A stretch of 64,000 bases of DNA. It comes from Thalassorhabdus alkalitolerans. Its GTDB lineage: Bacteria; Bacillota; Bacilli; Bacillales; Marinococcaceae. The notes under the pieces are model-generated. The model worked only from the letters and a program-made list of their open reading frames with translations. It searched no databases and was not told the DNA's origin. Location of the stretch: NCBI RefSeq assembly GCF_042656585.1, contig NZ_JBHSPG010000009.1, one strand, 5' to 3'. This document shows, piece by piece, positions 33,307-39,594 of this stretch (within the stretch, counting starts at the first letter, position 1; each line of letters begins with the position of its first letter). A program made the translations under genes and the position numbers.

Positions 33307-33439
33307 GCATAGAAGACACCGTGAAAGCGAATGAAATGATCTTGAACGGATGGCGCACTTGTCCCTTTAGGTGCATAGAAGACACCGTGAAAGCGAATGA
33401 AATGAAGCATGAGCGGATGTCGCACTTGTGCCTTCAGGT
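33307..33439. repeat. Two tandem copies of a 66/67-bp unit
   Basis: Unit 1 (33307-33372) and unit 2 (33373-33439) share an identical first 33 bases, starting GCATAGAAGACACCGTGAAA. Their second halves are similar (GCGGATGTCGCACTTGTG versus ACGGATGGCGCACTTGTC). Confidence 0.85.
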
Positions 33440-33520
33440 ACAAGTGAGTATTTTTGAACAAGCAACGACATACTGGAGACAAAAAAGAGCTCTTACCGAT
33501 GACGAGGGTTCTTCTCGTTA

Positions 33521-33546
33521 GCTGGGTTTTGTCCCAGCTTTTTTTG
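33521..33546 (+). terminator. Hairpin with U-tract at the right end of the repeat element
   Basis: GCTGGG (33521-33526) pairs with CCCAGC (33533-33538), followed by T7. It overlaps the right inverted repeat. Confidence 0.7.
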
Positions 33547-33635
33547 TGTTTTTATGAGAAAGACTTTTCCTTACATATTATAAAACTGAGTAAAGTTGTC
33601 TTTATTTGACCAGAATAAAGACAGGAGGGATGACC

Positions 33636-33836
33636 ATGCAGCCTAACCCGTTTATTCAATATCTTATTGAACGTTTTGTAGAAGCAATCGAAGAACCGGA
33701 AGACACGAGGAAACAAAGAAAGATAAAGAGGAAGGAAGAAAGGCCCCCACTGCTTTTTCGCTGGTTTGGCCTTTTGCCTACAGCCATAAAGGTGACTTTT
33801 CAGAAACAAAAAAGGCGTTTAAGAAGAACCACATAA
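33636..33836 (+). CDS. yqzE: YqzE family protein
   Basis: 66 residues beginning MQPNPFIQYLIERFVEAIEE, then a run of Lys/Arg/Glu and 'RPPLLFRWFGLLPTAIKV'. That is the YqzE layout: helix, charged linker, hydrophobic end. B. subtilis yqzE lies next to the comG operon; here the repeat element and the SprT gene lie between. Role unknown, possibly competence-linked by position. ATG 33636 is favoured by CAGGAGGG 8 bases upstream. Confidence 0.75.
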   Translation: MQPNPFIQYLIERFVEAIEEPEDTRKQRKIKRKEERPPLLFRWFGLLPTAIKVTFQKQKRRLRRTT

Positions 33837-33912
33837 ATAGTGTGTCATAGAGCGTAGACGAACAATAGACCTTAATAAAAAGAAAAGCATTTATTCCTTA
33901 CCGAAGCTGTAT

Positions 33913-33918
33913 TATAAT
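33913..33918 (+). promoter_or_regulatory. -10 element before the Cys-cluster regulator
   Basis: A consensus TATAAT in CTGTATTATAATAG; no good -35 at 17 bases. Distance to the start codon about 39 bases. Confidence 0.4.
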
Positions 33919-33956
33919 AGATCAGTATACAGAGTTCAGGCGAGGAGGGAATGCCT

Positions 33957-34664
33957 ATGGAACAAAATACATTGAAAGTTACTAGTGTCCTGGCAGATCC
34001 TACACGTTTTTCAATTTACCAATACGTTGCAAAACAGCACAGGGAAGTTACTGTACAAGAAGTGGCAGAGGTTTTTGACATTCATGTAAACGTAGCCAGG
34101 CTTCACCTTACAAAGTTAGAAAGTGTGTCTCTGCTTGCATCTGAGACAAAAAAGACGGGCAAGGGTGGAAGACCAAGCCGTTGTTATTATATTTCGGATC
34201 AAGGTGTTCACATACAGTTTCCATTTCGGGATTATCACCGGCTGGCTGTCTTGGCGATGGAGTCTCTGGCTTCGTTTGGAGAAGAAGGGCAGCTTGCATT
34301 AAATCGTCTCGGGCACTCTTTTGGAAAAGAAGCAGTCCTTTCCTATTTAAAAGACACAAATACAATTGGGGAGTCACTGGACCTTTCAGAGAAGATGAAT
34401 GTCGTGGAGATGGTGGCTGCACAGCAGGGGTTAAATCCTGAACTGTCGTATGATGCTGAAGAAAAAGTGATTCACTTTCAAATTTATAATTGTCCGTTTA
34501 AAGAATTGCTGCCTTCACATTCCGGATCCCTGTGCAAGATGCATCATGCCTTAATGAAAGGCATGTTTGAAGGGGTGTTTCAAGACGTCAGCTTTACAGA
34601 GCAATCCTTAATGGATGGGAGCAGAAATTCTTCATGCTCCTATACTGCAGTCCAATTAAGTTGA
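33957..34664 (+). CDS. HTH transcriptional regulator with C-terminal Cys cluster (SufR-like)
   Basis: 235 residues. The N-terminal winged helix-turn-helix 'VLADPTRFSIYQYVAKQHREVTVQEVAEVFDIHVNVARLHLTKLES', with basic wing 'GKGGRPSRCYYIS', is ArsR/DeoR-like. The C-terminal half has 'YNCPFKELLPSHSGSLCKMHHALMKG' and a final 'SSCSYTAV'. Three Cys and a His are spaced as in SufR-type sensors that bind an Fe-S cluster; cluster binding here is inferred. ATG 33957 is 7 bases after GAGGAGGG; ATG 33951 is too close to it. Standing alone, it may be autoregulated. Confidence 0.75.
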   Translation: MEQNTLKVTSVLADPTRFSIYQYVAKQHREVTVQEVAEVFDIHVNVARLHLTKLESVSLLASETKKTGKGGRPSRCYYISDQGVHIQFPFRDYHRLAVLAMESLASFGEEGQLALNRLGHSFGKEAVLSYLKDTNTIGESLDLSEKMNVVEMVAAQQGLNPELSYDAEEKVIHFQIYNCPFKELLPSHSGSLCKMHHALMKGMFEGVFQDVSFTEQSLMDGSRNSSCSYTAVQLS

Positions 34665-34703
34665 ACATTGTGTTAACATAGAAAGGAAAGATGACCTTAA
34701 GCA

Positions 34704-34732
34704 TTTACAAGCATAATCACCCTCTATATAAT
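34704..34732 (+). promoter_or_regulatory. Promoter of yqgY
   Basis: TTTACA (34704-34709), a 17-bp spacer and TATAAT (34727-34732), a near-consensus sigma-A promoter with a leader of about 110 nt. Confidence 0.7.
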
Positions 34733-34846
34733 AGGGGTAGTATGGTTTAAGGCCTTATGTCTATTTTATCGCTTTTTCTGTCTGCTTTTTTTTGTCTAAT
34801 AATGTGAAGCAGAAAATGACATCCGTAGAAGAGGGGGGAAAAGTAA

Positions 34847-35092
34847 ATGGATCGCATGTATCGAATGATTAGTTTTTGGACTGGTATTTTTGCTGTCTTG
34901 TTTTTCGTAGGGGACATGTTTAACATGGCGCTATTGTTCTTTGCACAAACAGCTGCGTTCTTGGCTTTAGGGTATATGAAATTGACAGAACGCATGTATA
35001 TTTATATCTTTGGCGCTTACTTAACTTTATTTATGGTAGGTTTCACATACTACACAACTTTCTTGATGGTTCCAGAATTCGGGGGTCACTAA
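34847..35092 (+). CDS. yqgY: DUF2626 family membrane protein YqgY
   Basis: 81 residues, MDRMYRMISFWTGIFAVLFF onward, with three hydrophobic segments; typical DUF2626. AGAGGGGGG precedes the ATG. Function unknown. Present in the same neighbourhood in B. subtilis. A strong terminator follows. Confidence 0.88.
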   Translation: MDRMYRMISFWTGIFAVLFFVGDMFNMALLFFAQTAAFLALGYMKLTERMYIYIFGAYLTLFMVGFTYYTTFLMVPEFGGH

Positions 35093-35118
35093 GAAATACC
35101 CGGCGTCTTACATAGACG

Positions 35119-35154
35119 AAAAAAACAATGAGGAGGGCTCCTCATTGTTTTTTT
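35119..35154. terminator. Terminator of yqgY
   Basis: AAAAAACAATGAGGA faces TCCTCATTGTTTTTTT around GGGC, a long stem with an extended U-tract. Confidence 0.93.
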
Positions 35155-35190
35155 ATTGCATGCTTTAGATAGGAAAAAATGTTAATACTA

Positions 35191-35219
35191 TTGACATAGT
35201 GTTAAAAGGATAATATACT
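35191..35219 (+). promoter_or_regulatory. Consensus sigma-A promoter of a candidate small RNA
   Basis: TTGACA (35191-35196), exactly 17 bp, TATACT (35214-35219). An inverted repeat AATATAC-n5-GTATATT (35212-35230) covers the -10 and the start region and could be an operator. Confidence 0.75.
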
Positions 35220-35225
35220 TTACGT

Positions 35226-35335
35226 ATATTGTTAGAACAATGATGATAGGGAGTCCCCCTCCCCCTCATAGTTCATTTTTCAATACGATTTACTCCCCTT
35301 GTTAGGCCTCCTCCCCCGGGAGGTCTATTTTTTTT
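35226..35335 (+). ncRNA. Candidate small regulatory RNA, C-rich
   Basis: The segment lies between a consensus promoter and a terminator with stem TAGGCCTCC/GGAGGTCTA (35303-35311 with 35319-35327) and U8-9. The predicted transcript is about 110 nt. No ORF with an SD is present. It contains several unpaired C-runs (GTCCCCCTCCCCCTC at 35252-35266, ACTCCCCTTGTTAGG at 35292-35306). Such C-rich single strands are the targeting motifs of Firmicute sRNAs like RoxS/RsaE and FsrA, which pair with SD sequences. The identity with any known sRNA is not established. Confidence 0.6.
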
Positions 35336-35345
35336 GTCGCAATTT

Positions 35346-35383
35346 ATAAAGCCCCAGGCGTAAATAAGCGCCTGGGGCTTTAT
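35346..35383. terminator. Terminator of yqgX (minus strand)
   Basis: A perfect 15-bp stem, ATAAAGCCCCAGGCG (35346-35360) with CGCCTGGGGCTTTAT (35369-35383). On the minus strand it ends in ATAAATTG, a modest U-tract. Confidence 0.75.
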
Positions 35384-35392
35384 AAGTTATGT

Positions 35393-36028
35393 TTAAAAGC
35401 CGCTTAGGAAAGGGTTGCTGTCCATCTCTTTGCCAATGGAAGTCACAGGACCATGCCCGCATGCCACTTGAGTATTCTCTGGAAGCTCCAGCAGCTTATC
35501 GTGAATGTTTTGTAGCAGCACTTCCTGGCTTCCTCCAGGGAGGTCTGTCCGTCCAATGCTTCCGGCAAAAAGAGCATCACCGGAAAACACAGTGTTCGTT
35601 TCCTTGTGATAAAAAGAGATGCTGCCTGGGGAATGACCAGGTGTTTCGAATACCGAAAAGGTGAAATCACCTATCTGGAGTGTTCCTTCCTCTGTTATCA
35701 ATTGTTCGGCAGGACGAGCAGTAATTGTCTGTCCGCTCATAAAAAAGGAAGAACCATTTTTAGTCCCATCAGACAGCCAATCCTTTTCATTATCGTGAAG
35801 ATAGACATCAATAGACCATTCATCCCTGACTTCGTCAACTGCTCCAATGTGATCGAAGTGGGCATGTGTTAATAATATAGCTACCGGAGTGATTTGTTGT
35901 TTTTGAAGCCAGTCATTCAAGGAAGCGCCTTCCCCGCCAGGATCAAATATAACAGCTTCTTTTTTTGTATTGATAAGAATATAGGCATTTGTCTGTAAAG
36001 GACCAAGAGGCATCTGTTTCCATTCCAC
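35393..36028 (-). CDS. yqgX: Metallo-beta-lactamase fold hydrolase YqgX
   Basis: 211 residues. The dinuclear zinc motif is 'LLTHAHFDHIGA' (HxHxDH), followed by 'ETPGHSPGSISF', 'VFSGDALFAGSIGRTDLPGG' and 'VACGHGPVTSIGKE'. It belongs to the glyoxalase II-like MBL group; the substrate in Bacilli is not certain (a thioester hydrolase or bacillithiol-linked role has been discussed). The start is ATG 36028, preceded on the minus strand by GGAGGAAT. Confidence 0.9.
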   Translation of the reverse strand: MEWKQMPLGPLQTNAYILINTKKEAVIFDPGGEGASLNDWLQKQQITPVAILLTHAHFDHIGAVDEVRDEWSIDVYLHDNEKDWLSDGTKNGSSFFMSGQTITARPAEQLITEEGTLQIGDFTFSVFETPGHSPGSISFYHKETNTVFSGDALFAGSIGRTDLPGGSQEVLLQNIHDKLLELPENTQVACGHGPVTSIGKEMDSNPFLSGF

Positions 36029-36265
36029 ATTAATTCCTCCTTACTGTATTCATCCTTTCATTTTACACTGAGAAAAATTGAAAAGACAACAAATGAAAGG
36101 AAAGAATAATGAGAGATAGAAACTCGACAAAAAGGAAGAATAAAGGTAAAATGAAACCGTTATTTTCAAAAGTTCAAATAGGTTTCGAAAATGAAGATGC
36201 ATTTCATTGAAAACAAGGGTATAATAAGGGTCGGAAAATATTTTTGTTCTCATTCTTACAGTCAA

Positions 36266-36280
36266 TTGTACAATGTACAA
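36266..36280. promoter_or_regulatory. 15-bp 7-1-7 inverted repeat upstream of yqgW
   Basis: TTGTACA-A-TGTACAA is perfect. A TATAAT lies at 36220-36225. The cognate regulator is unknown. The rest of the 36029-36341 gap is AT-rich without a supported ORF. Confidence 0.4.
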
Positions 36281-36341
36281 GACCACCAGGAATGGCCCTT
36301 TTTTTCAAGAATGAATCATACATAAAAGGAGGGAGTTTACC

Positions 36342-36509
36342 ATGGCTTTAGGTATTACACTATTGTTTGTAGCTATTTTGTCACTACTTGCTGTCATCCG
36401 GGAAACAAAACGTCGTAATTTCTTTGGCGTAGCCTTTGCTGCTCTTTCGCTAGCTGTATTTGGATGGTTCTCTGTTATGACCATTTTCGTCAGCGGGGCT
36501 CCAGCATAA
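36342..36509 (+). CDS. yqgW: DUF2759 family membrane protein YqgW
   Basis: 55 residues, MALGITLLFVAILSLLAVIR then a basic turn (ETKRRN) and a second helix 'FGVAFAALSLAVFGWFSVMTIF'. Two membrane helices, as in DUF2759. AAAGGAGGGAG precedes the ATG. Too short for many ORF finders; function unknown; at the same locus in B. subtilis. Confidence 0.85.
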   Translation: MALGITLLFVAILSLLAVIRETKRRNFFGVAFAALSLAVFGWFSVMTIFVSGAPA

Positions 36510-36518
36510 GAAAAGAAT

Positions 36519-36549
36519 AAAAACCGATGCCATTGGCGTCGGTTTTTAT
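36519..36549 (+). terminator. Terminator of yqgW
   Basis: AAAAACCGATGCC pairs with GGCGTCGGTTTTT, followed by ATTTTTC. Confidence 0.88.
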
Positions 36550-36620
36550 TTTTCTTTACAAGTAGCTATGTGAAAGGTAAATGTTCGTGATTTACTCAGG
36601 ACTCGTGCAAAGCAATGCCC

Positions 36621-37421
36621 TTAAAAGAACTGGTCTTGAAGGTAAAAAAGACCTCCATTAATGATCGTAATAGAAATGGAAGGGGAGTATTGCATTTTGA
36701 TGGCTTCTCGCTCTGCTTCATAACTAGCTGGTTTATCCTCGTTGTTTTCATAAAATTTTTCTAAAAGATCCAGGTCTGCGTTCATGCGTTCAACAGCCTC
36801 TTCAGCCCACTTATGTTCTTGCATCTGAATATCCTGCAGCACGATTTTTTTGATTCTTTGAATTCCTGTTTCTGGTTTAATTAAAGCAGCCATCGTAAAG
36901 GTAAGATCAGGAATAGAGGAATGAATGGTTTTATCTGAAAGCTTGCTCATAAAATTTTCAACAATTTGGCCGTTAATGAGCTGAAGGCCAAAGGAAAAGA
37001 TCTTGTCTTTTCTTTGATGAGCCTGGCAGGAAACTTTTATATTCAAAACAAGCCAAGGGTATAATGGGGCAGACCGAACCAGTCCGGGAATTTCTTCATA
37101 TAATTTTGTCATTCTTCCTTTGTTTCTGGCCGAATGGAAAATCTGGTGAAGCCGCGGAGCTCCAAAATGAATAACTTCTCCTTTTTCTTTGGGATCATTT
37201 TTTTGCCCTCTGGTTAAAAAGGTTAAGGACATCGGTCTAGGAGTTCCCCCTGTTTTTTCTAAATAGTGCCAGTAAAAGGGGCGGTTCATAAGTTCCTTGT
37301 CCATTTCAATATTCAGCTGTACAGAAAGCTTTTCCATCTCATCTTCTACTAAAGAGCAGCCGTTAGAGGTGAAGTATCTTTTTAAGAAGTGATGGATTTC
37401 ATGTTGCTGCAAATAAGTCAT
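36621..37421 (-). CDS. yqhG: YqhG family protein
   Basis: 266 residues (B. subtilis about 264). The start is ATG 37421, giving MTYLQQHEIHHFLKRYFTSN, with AGGAG 7 bases before it; the longer ATG at 37451 has no SD. The sequence is soluble, with no recognisable catalytic motif. The family occurs beside the SNF2-type helicase gene in Bacilli and overlaps it by 23 bases here, so a shared function is likely but undefined. Between its stop and the yqgW terminator no second hairpin was seen. Confidence 0.85.
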   Translation of the reverse strand: MTYLQQHEIHHFLKRYFTSNGCSLVEDEMEKLSVQLNIEMDKELMNRPFYWHYLEKTGGTPRPMSLTFLTRGQKNDPKEKGEVIHFGAPRLHQIFHSARNKGRMTKLYEEIPGLVRSAPLYPWLVLNIKVSCQAHQRKDKIFSFGLQLINGQIVENFMSKLSDKTIHSSIPDLTFTMAALIKPETGIQRIKKIVLQDIQMQEHKWAEEAVERMNADLDLLEKFYENNEDKPASYEAEREAIKMQYSPSISITIINGGLFYLQDQFF

Positions 37422-39060
37422 CTCCTTTCTCCTCATTTTTTTCCATTTCAATCATCTCAGATAAGTGACGGAGCTTTAGCTGAACTTCACCTTCGCTTTC
37501 AGAATTCTGAACAGCGTCTTCAACATACTCTTCCACAGAGGATAAAGAGAGCCTTTCTAATATTTCGTCAAGTTCGCCAATTACATTTTCAAAAAGGTTA
37601 ATTTTGTTATATAAAAGAGAAAGAATATGTTCTTCAATCGTGTTGTTGACAGCAAAATTATATATAAGAACATCCCTCTCCTGGCCCAATCTATGAAGAC
37701 GGCCGATTCTCTGCTCGATTCTCATAGGATTCCAAGGGAGGTCATAGTTAATGATTTTGTTGCAAAACTGAAGGTTGATTCCTTCCCCGCCGGCTTCTGT
37801 GGCAATGAGAACCTGGGCATTTTGCTTGAAGAGCTGCTGCATCCAGTCCTTTTTCCCTCTTTTAAAACCCCCGCGAAAAGGTACAGACTTAATGCCGTGC
37901 TGACCGAGAAACCACTGAAGGTAGAGCTGGGTCGCTCTGTACTCGGTGAAAATAACTACTTTATCATCATGTTCCTTGATAATTTCCAGAGCTTTTTCAG
38001 CTTTGCTGTTTTGGGTAATATTTTCAATCTTCGACTTCACGTTTTCCAGGCCTGGGCTCAGTTCTCCTTCACGTTTTGCCAATCCTTGAAGGGTCATAAA
38101 GACTGCCTCGCGGCTGCTGCATGCTTCACGCTGGAGGGTGGTGGTTAAGAAACCGTGCATCGTGTTATCCTTTCTTTTCTTTAACAAAGAAATGGCCTCA
38201 TATAATTCTCGTTCTTCTTTGTTAAACTCAATAGAGATCGAGGAAATCTTCCTTTTTGTCCAATTCAGGCCTGTTTCTTTTCTTTTGTTTCGAACCATCA
38301 CCATTTTAATAAGGGCTTGAATGTGAGCAAGGTCTTCCTGTTCTGCCTGTTTCATCATTCCTTTAAAGGATTCTTCGTTACCAAGGTGACCAGGTTTGAG
38401 CAGGGAAACGAGATGAAAGACTTCATCTATTTTGTTTTGGACAGGGGTGGCAGTAAGCAGCAGACAGAATCTTTTTTTCAGTTCCTTGGCAAACTGATAA
38501 TTTTTTGTTTTTGCGTTTTTAAGTTTATGAGCTTCATCAATGATAACAATATCGTAATCCTGATTAAGCACAATCTCTCGGTGAGGGGCTCTTTTTGCTG
38601 TATCAATCGATGCCACTACCACGTCACATTGTTCCCATACATATGTTTTTTTTTGTGGAACTGCGGGAATAAAAAACTTTTCGTTTAATTCTCGGGCCCA
38701 TTGATTTACTAAAGAAGCGGGAGCTAAGATTAAAGCTTTTTTCACGAGCCCCCGGATCATATACTCTTTTAAAATTAAACCCGCTTCTATTGTCTTACCC
38801 AACCCTACCTCATCAGCAAGAATTGCTTTTCCGTTCATCTCTTCAATAACTCGTTGAGCAGTTTCCACCTGATAGGAATGAAACTGCAAGTGAGGAAGGT
38901 GAGGTGGTGATACGAGACCGGAAAAGGAGGAAACGATCGTGTGTTGTTCGGATTTAAATGCAAGTTGAAATTGTTCCCATGAGGACCATCCCTTGTTTTC
39001 CTGCATTTTATTGTTCCACTCTTGTTCCCAATCCGAAGGGAAGTGAATATCAATATACAT
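37399..39060 (-). CDS. yqhH: SNF2-family DEAD/DEAH helicase YqhH
   Basis: 553 residues. Motif I 'ILADEVGLGKTIEAGLIL', motif II 'VIIDEAHKLKN', motif III 'LLTATPVQN', motif V 'IATEAGGEGINLQFC' and motif VI 'QRIGRLHRLGQ' define an SNF2-like superfamily II ATPase that acts on nucleic acid or nucleoprotein. ATG 39060 (GAAAGGG upstream) gives MYIDIHFPSDW, as in homologues; ATG 39078 lacks an SD. It is divergent from the glycine riboswitch. Physiological role unknown. Confidence 0.9.
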   Translation of the reverse strand: MYIDIHFPSDWEQEWNNKMQENKGWSSWEQFQLAFKSEQHTIVSSFSGLVSPPHLPHLQFHSYQVETAQRVIEEMNGKAILADEVGLGKTIEAGLILKEYMIRGLVKKALILAPASLVNQWARELNEKFFIPAVPQKKTYVWEQCDVVVASIDTAKRAPHREIVLNQDYDIVIIDEAHKLKNAKTKNYQFAKELKKRFCLLLTATPVQNKIDEVFHLVSLLKPGHLGNEESFKGMMKQAEQEDLAHIQALIKMVMVRNKRKETGLNWTKRKISSISIEFNKEERELYEAISLLKKRKDNTMHGFLTTTLQREACSSREAVFMTLQGLAKREGELSPGLENVKSKIENITQNSKAEKALEIIKEHDDKVVIFTEYRATQLYLQWFLGQHGIKSVPFRGGFKRGKKDWMQQLFKQNAQVLIATEAGGEGINLQFCNKIINYDLPWNPMRIEQRIGRLHRLGQERDVLIYNFAVNNTIEEHILSLLYNKINLFENVIGELDEILERLSLSSVEEYVEDAVQNSESEGEVQLKLRHLSEMIEMEKNEEKGDDLFAAT

Positions 39061-39088
39061 ATTGTTCGCCCTTTCCATAATAAAAGCA

Positions 39089-39118
39089 TTGTCAAAGAAA
39101 GTTCACTAATGGTAAAAT
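39089..39118 (+). promoter_or_regulatory. Probable promoter of the gcvT operon
   Basis: TTGTCA (39089-39094), an 18-bp spacer and TAAAAT (39113-39118) with a TGn extension. It overlaps the 5' region of yqhH, which is read the other way. Confidence 0.5.
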
Positions 39119-39179
39119 AGATCTGTTACTAGTATTCAACATACATATACCACCTTATACAAGAGTATAAGAATAAGGT

Positions 39180-39377
39180 AAGCGGATGAAGGCAAAGGGA
39201 GAGACCGCGAAAGGCGGCGCCGAAGGAGCAAGTACCAAAGAGGTATGAATCTCTCAGGCAAACAGACTTTTGCTTGACGCGTCTCTGGAGAGTGTCTGGC
39301 AATTGCCAAGACCACCCACGAAGACATTCCTTGCCAGGGCAGGCAAGGAAGAAACTTTCTGGTTACAGGACAGAGGG
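39180..39377 (+). promoter_or_regulatory. Tandem glycine riboswitch
   Basis: Aptamer 1 (about 39190-39285) shows GGGAGAGACC, GCGCCGAAGGAGCAAG, GAATCTCTCAGGCAAA and the closing CTCTGGAGAGTG. Aptamer 2 (about 39290-39377) shows ACCACCCACGAAG, GAAACTTTCTGG and CAGGACAGAGG. This tandem layout matches the B. subtilis gcvT leader, where glycine binding prevents termination and turns the operon on. Confidence 0.93.
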
Positions 39378-39415
39378 ATTTTCAGCTGACAGCTGGAATC
39401 CATCTGTCCTTTTTT
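39367..39415 (+). terminator. Expression-platform terminator of the glycine riboswitch
   Basis: AGGACAGAGGGATT pairs imperfectly with AATCCATCTGTCCT and ends in T7. The 5' arm overlaps the last bases of aptamer 2, so glycine binding and terminator folding are mutually exclusive. Confidence 0.85.
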
Positions 39416-39594
39416 AGTTCCAAGAAGTAAGCTGAATTTTCGTAAGAGTGCGAGAAAGGACAATATCAGGGAGGAAGGGAACTTGAAAGACCCTTAAAGC
39501 ACCGTTTGATCGGTTCACTGGTACACTGCTAAAAACCAGCCTCTCCGTTAAAAAGGTAATACTTACTTAAGAGCAAATAAAAGGAGGATGAGTT
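39416..39594 (+). other. Long leader between riboswitch terminator and gcvT
   Basis: 179 bases without an ORF. Two short hairpins can be drawn: ACCG/CGGT around TTTGAT near 39508, and CTGGT/ACCAG near 39518-39540. The gcvT SD AAAGGAGGATG closes it. No known RNA motif was recognised. Confidence 0.45.

Larger units (their letters stand above)
33187..33537. repeat. 351-bp intergenic element with terminal inverted repeats
   Basis: The left end CTGGGACAAAAC (33187-33198) and right end GTTTTGTCCCAG (33526-33537) are perfect inverted copies. CAGCTAA/TTAGCTG extends the match a few bases further inward. Inside lie a 19-bp-stem hairpin, a 66/67-bp tandem repeat and a terminal hairpin. No transposase is present. 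This has the form of a non-autonomous mobile or dispersed repeat element. Two short ORFs in it (one per strand) are judged spurious. Confidence 0.6.

Noticed and set aside
33258..33482. Minus-strand ORF with repeated 'HFIRFHGVFYA'
   Set aside because: It lies wholly inside the repeat element, has no SD, and its repeat merely mirrors the 66-bp DNA repeat.
37627..38688. Long plus-strand ORFs (up to 173 codons) opposite yqhH
   Set aside because: They are antisense shadows of a well-supported helicase gene and lack SDs.
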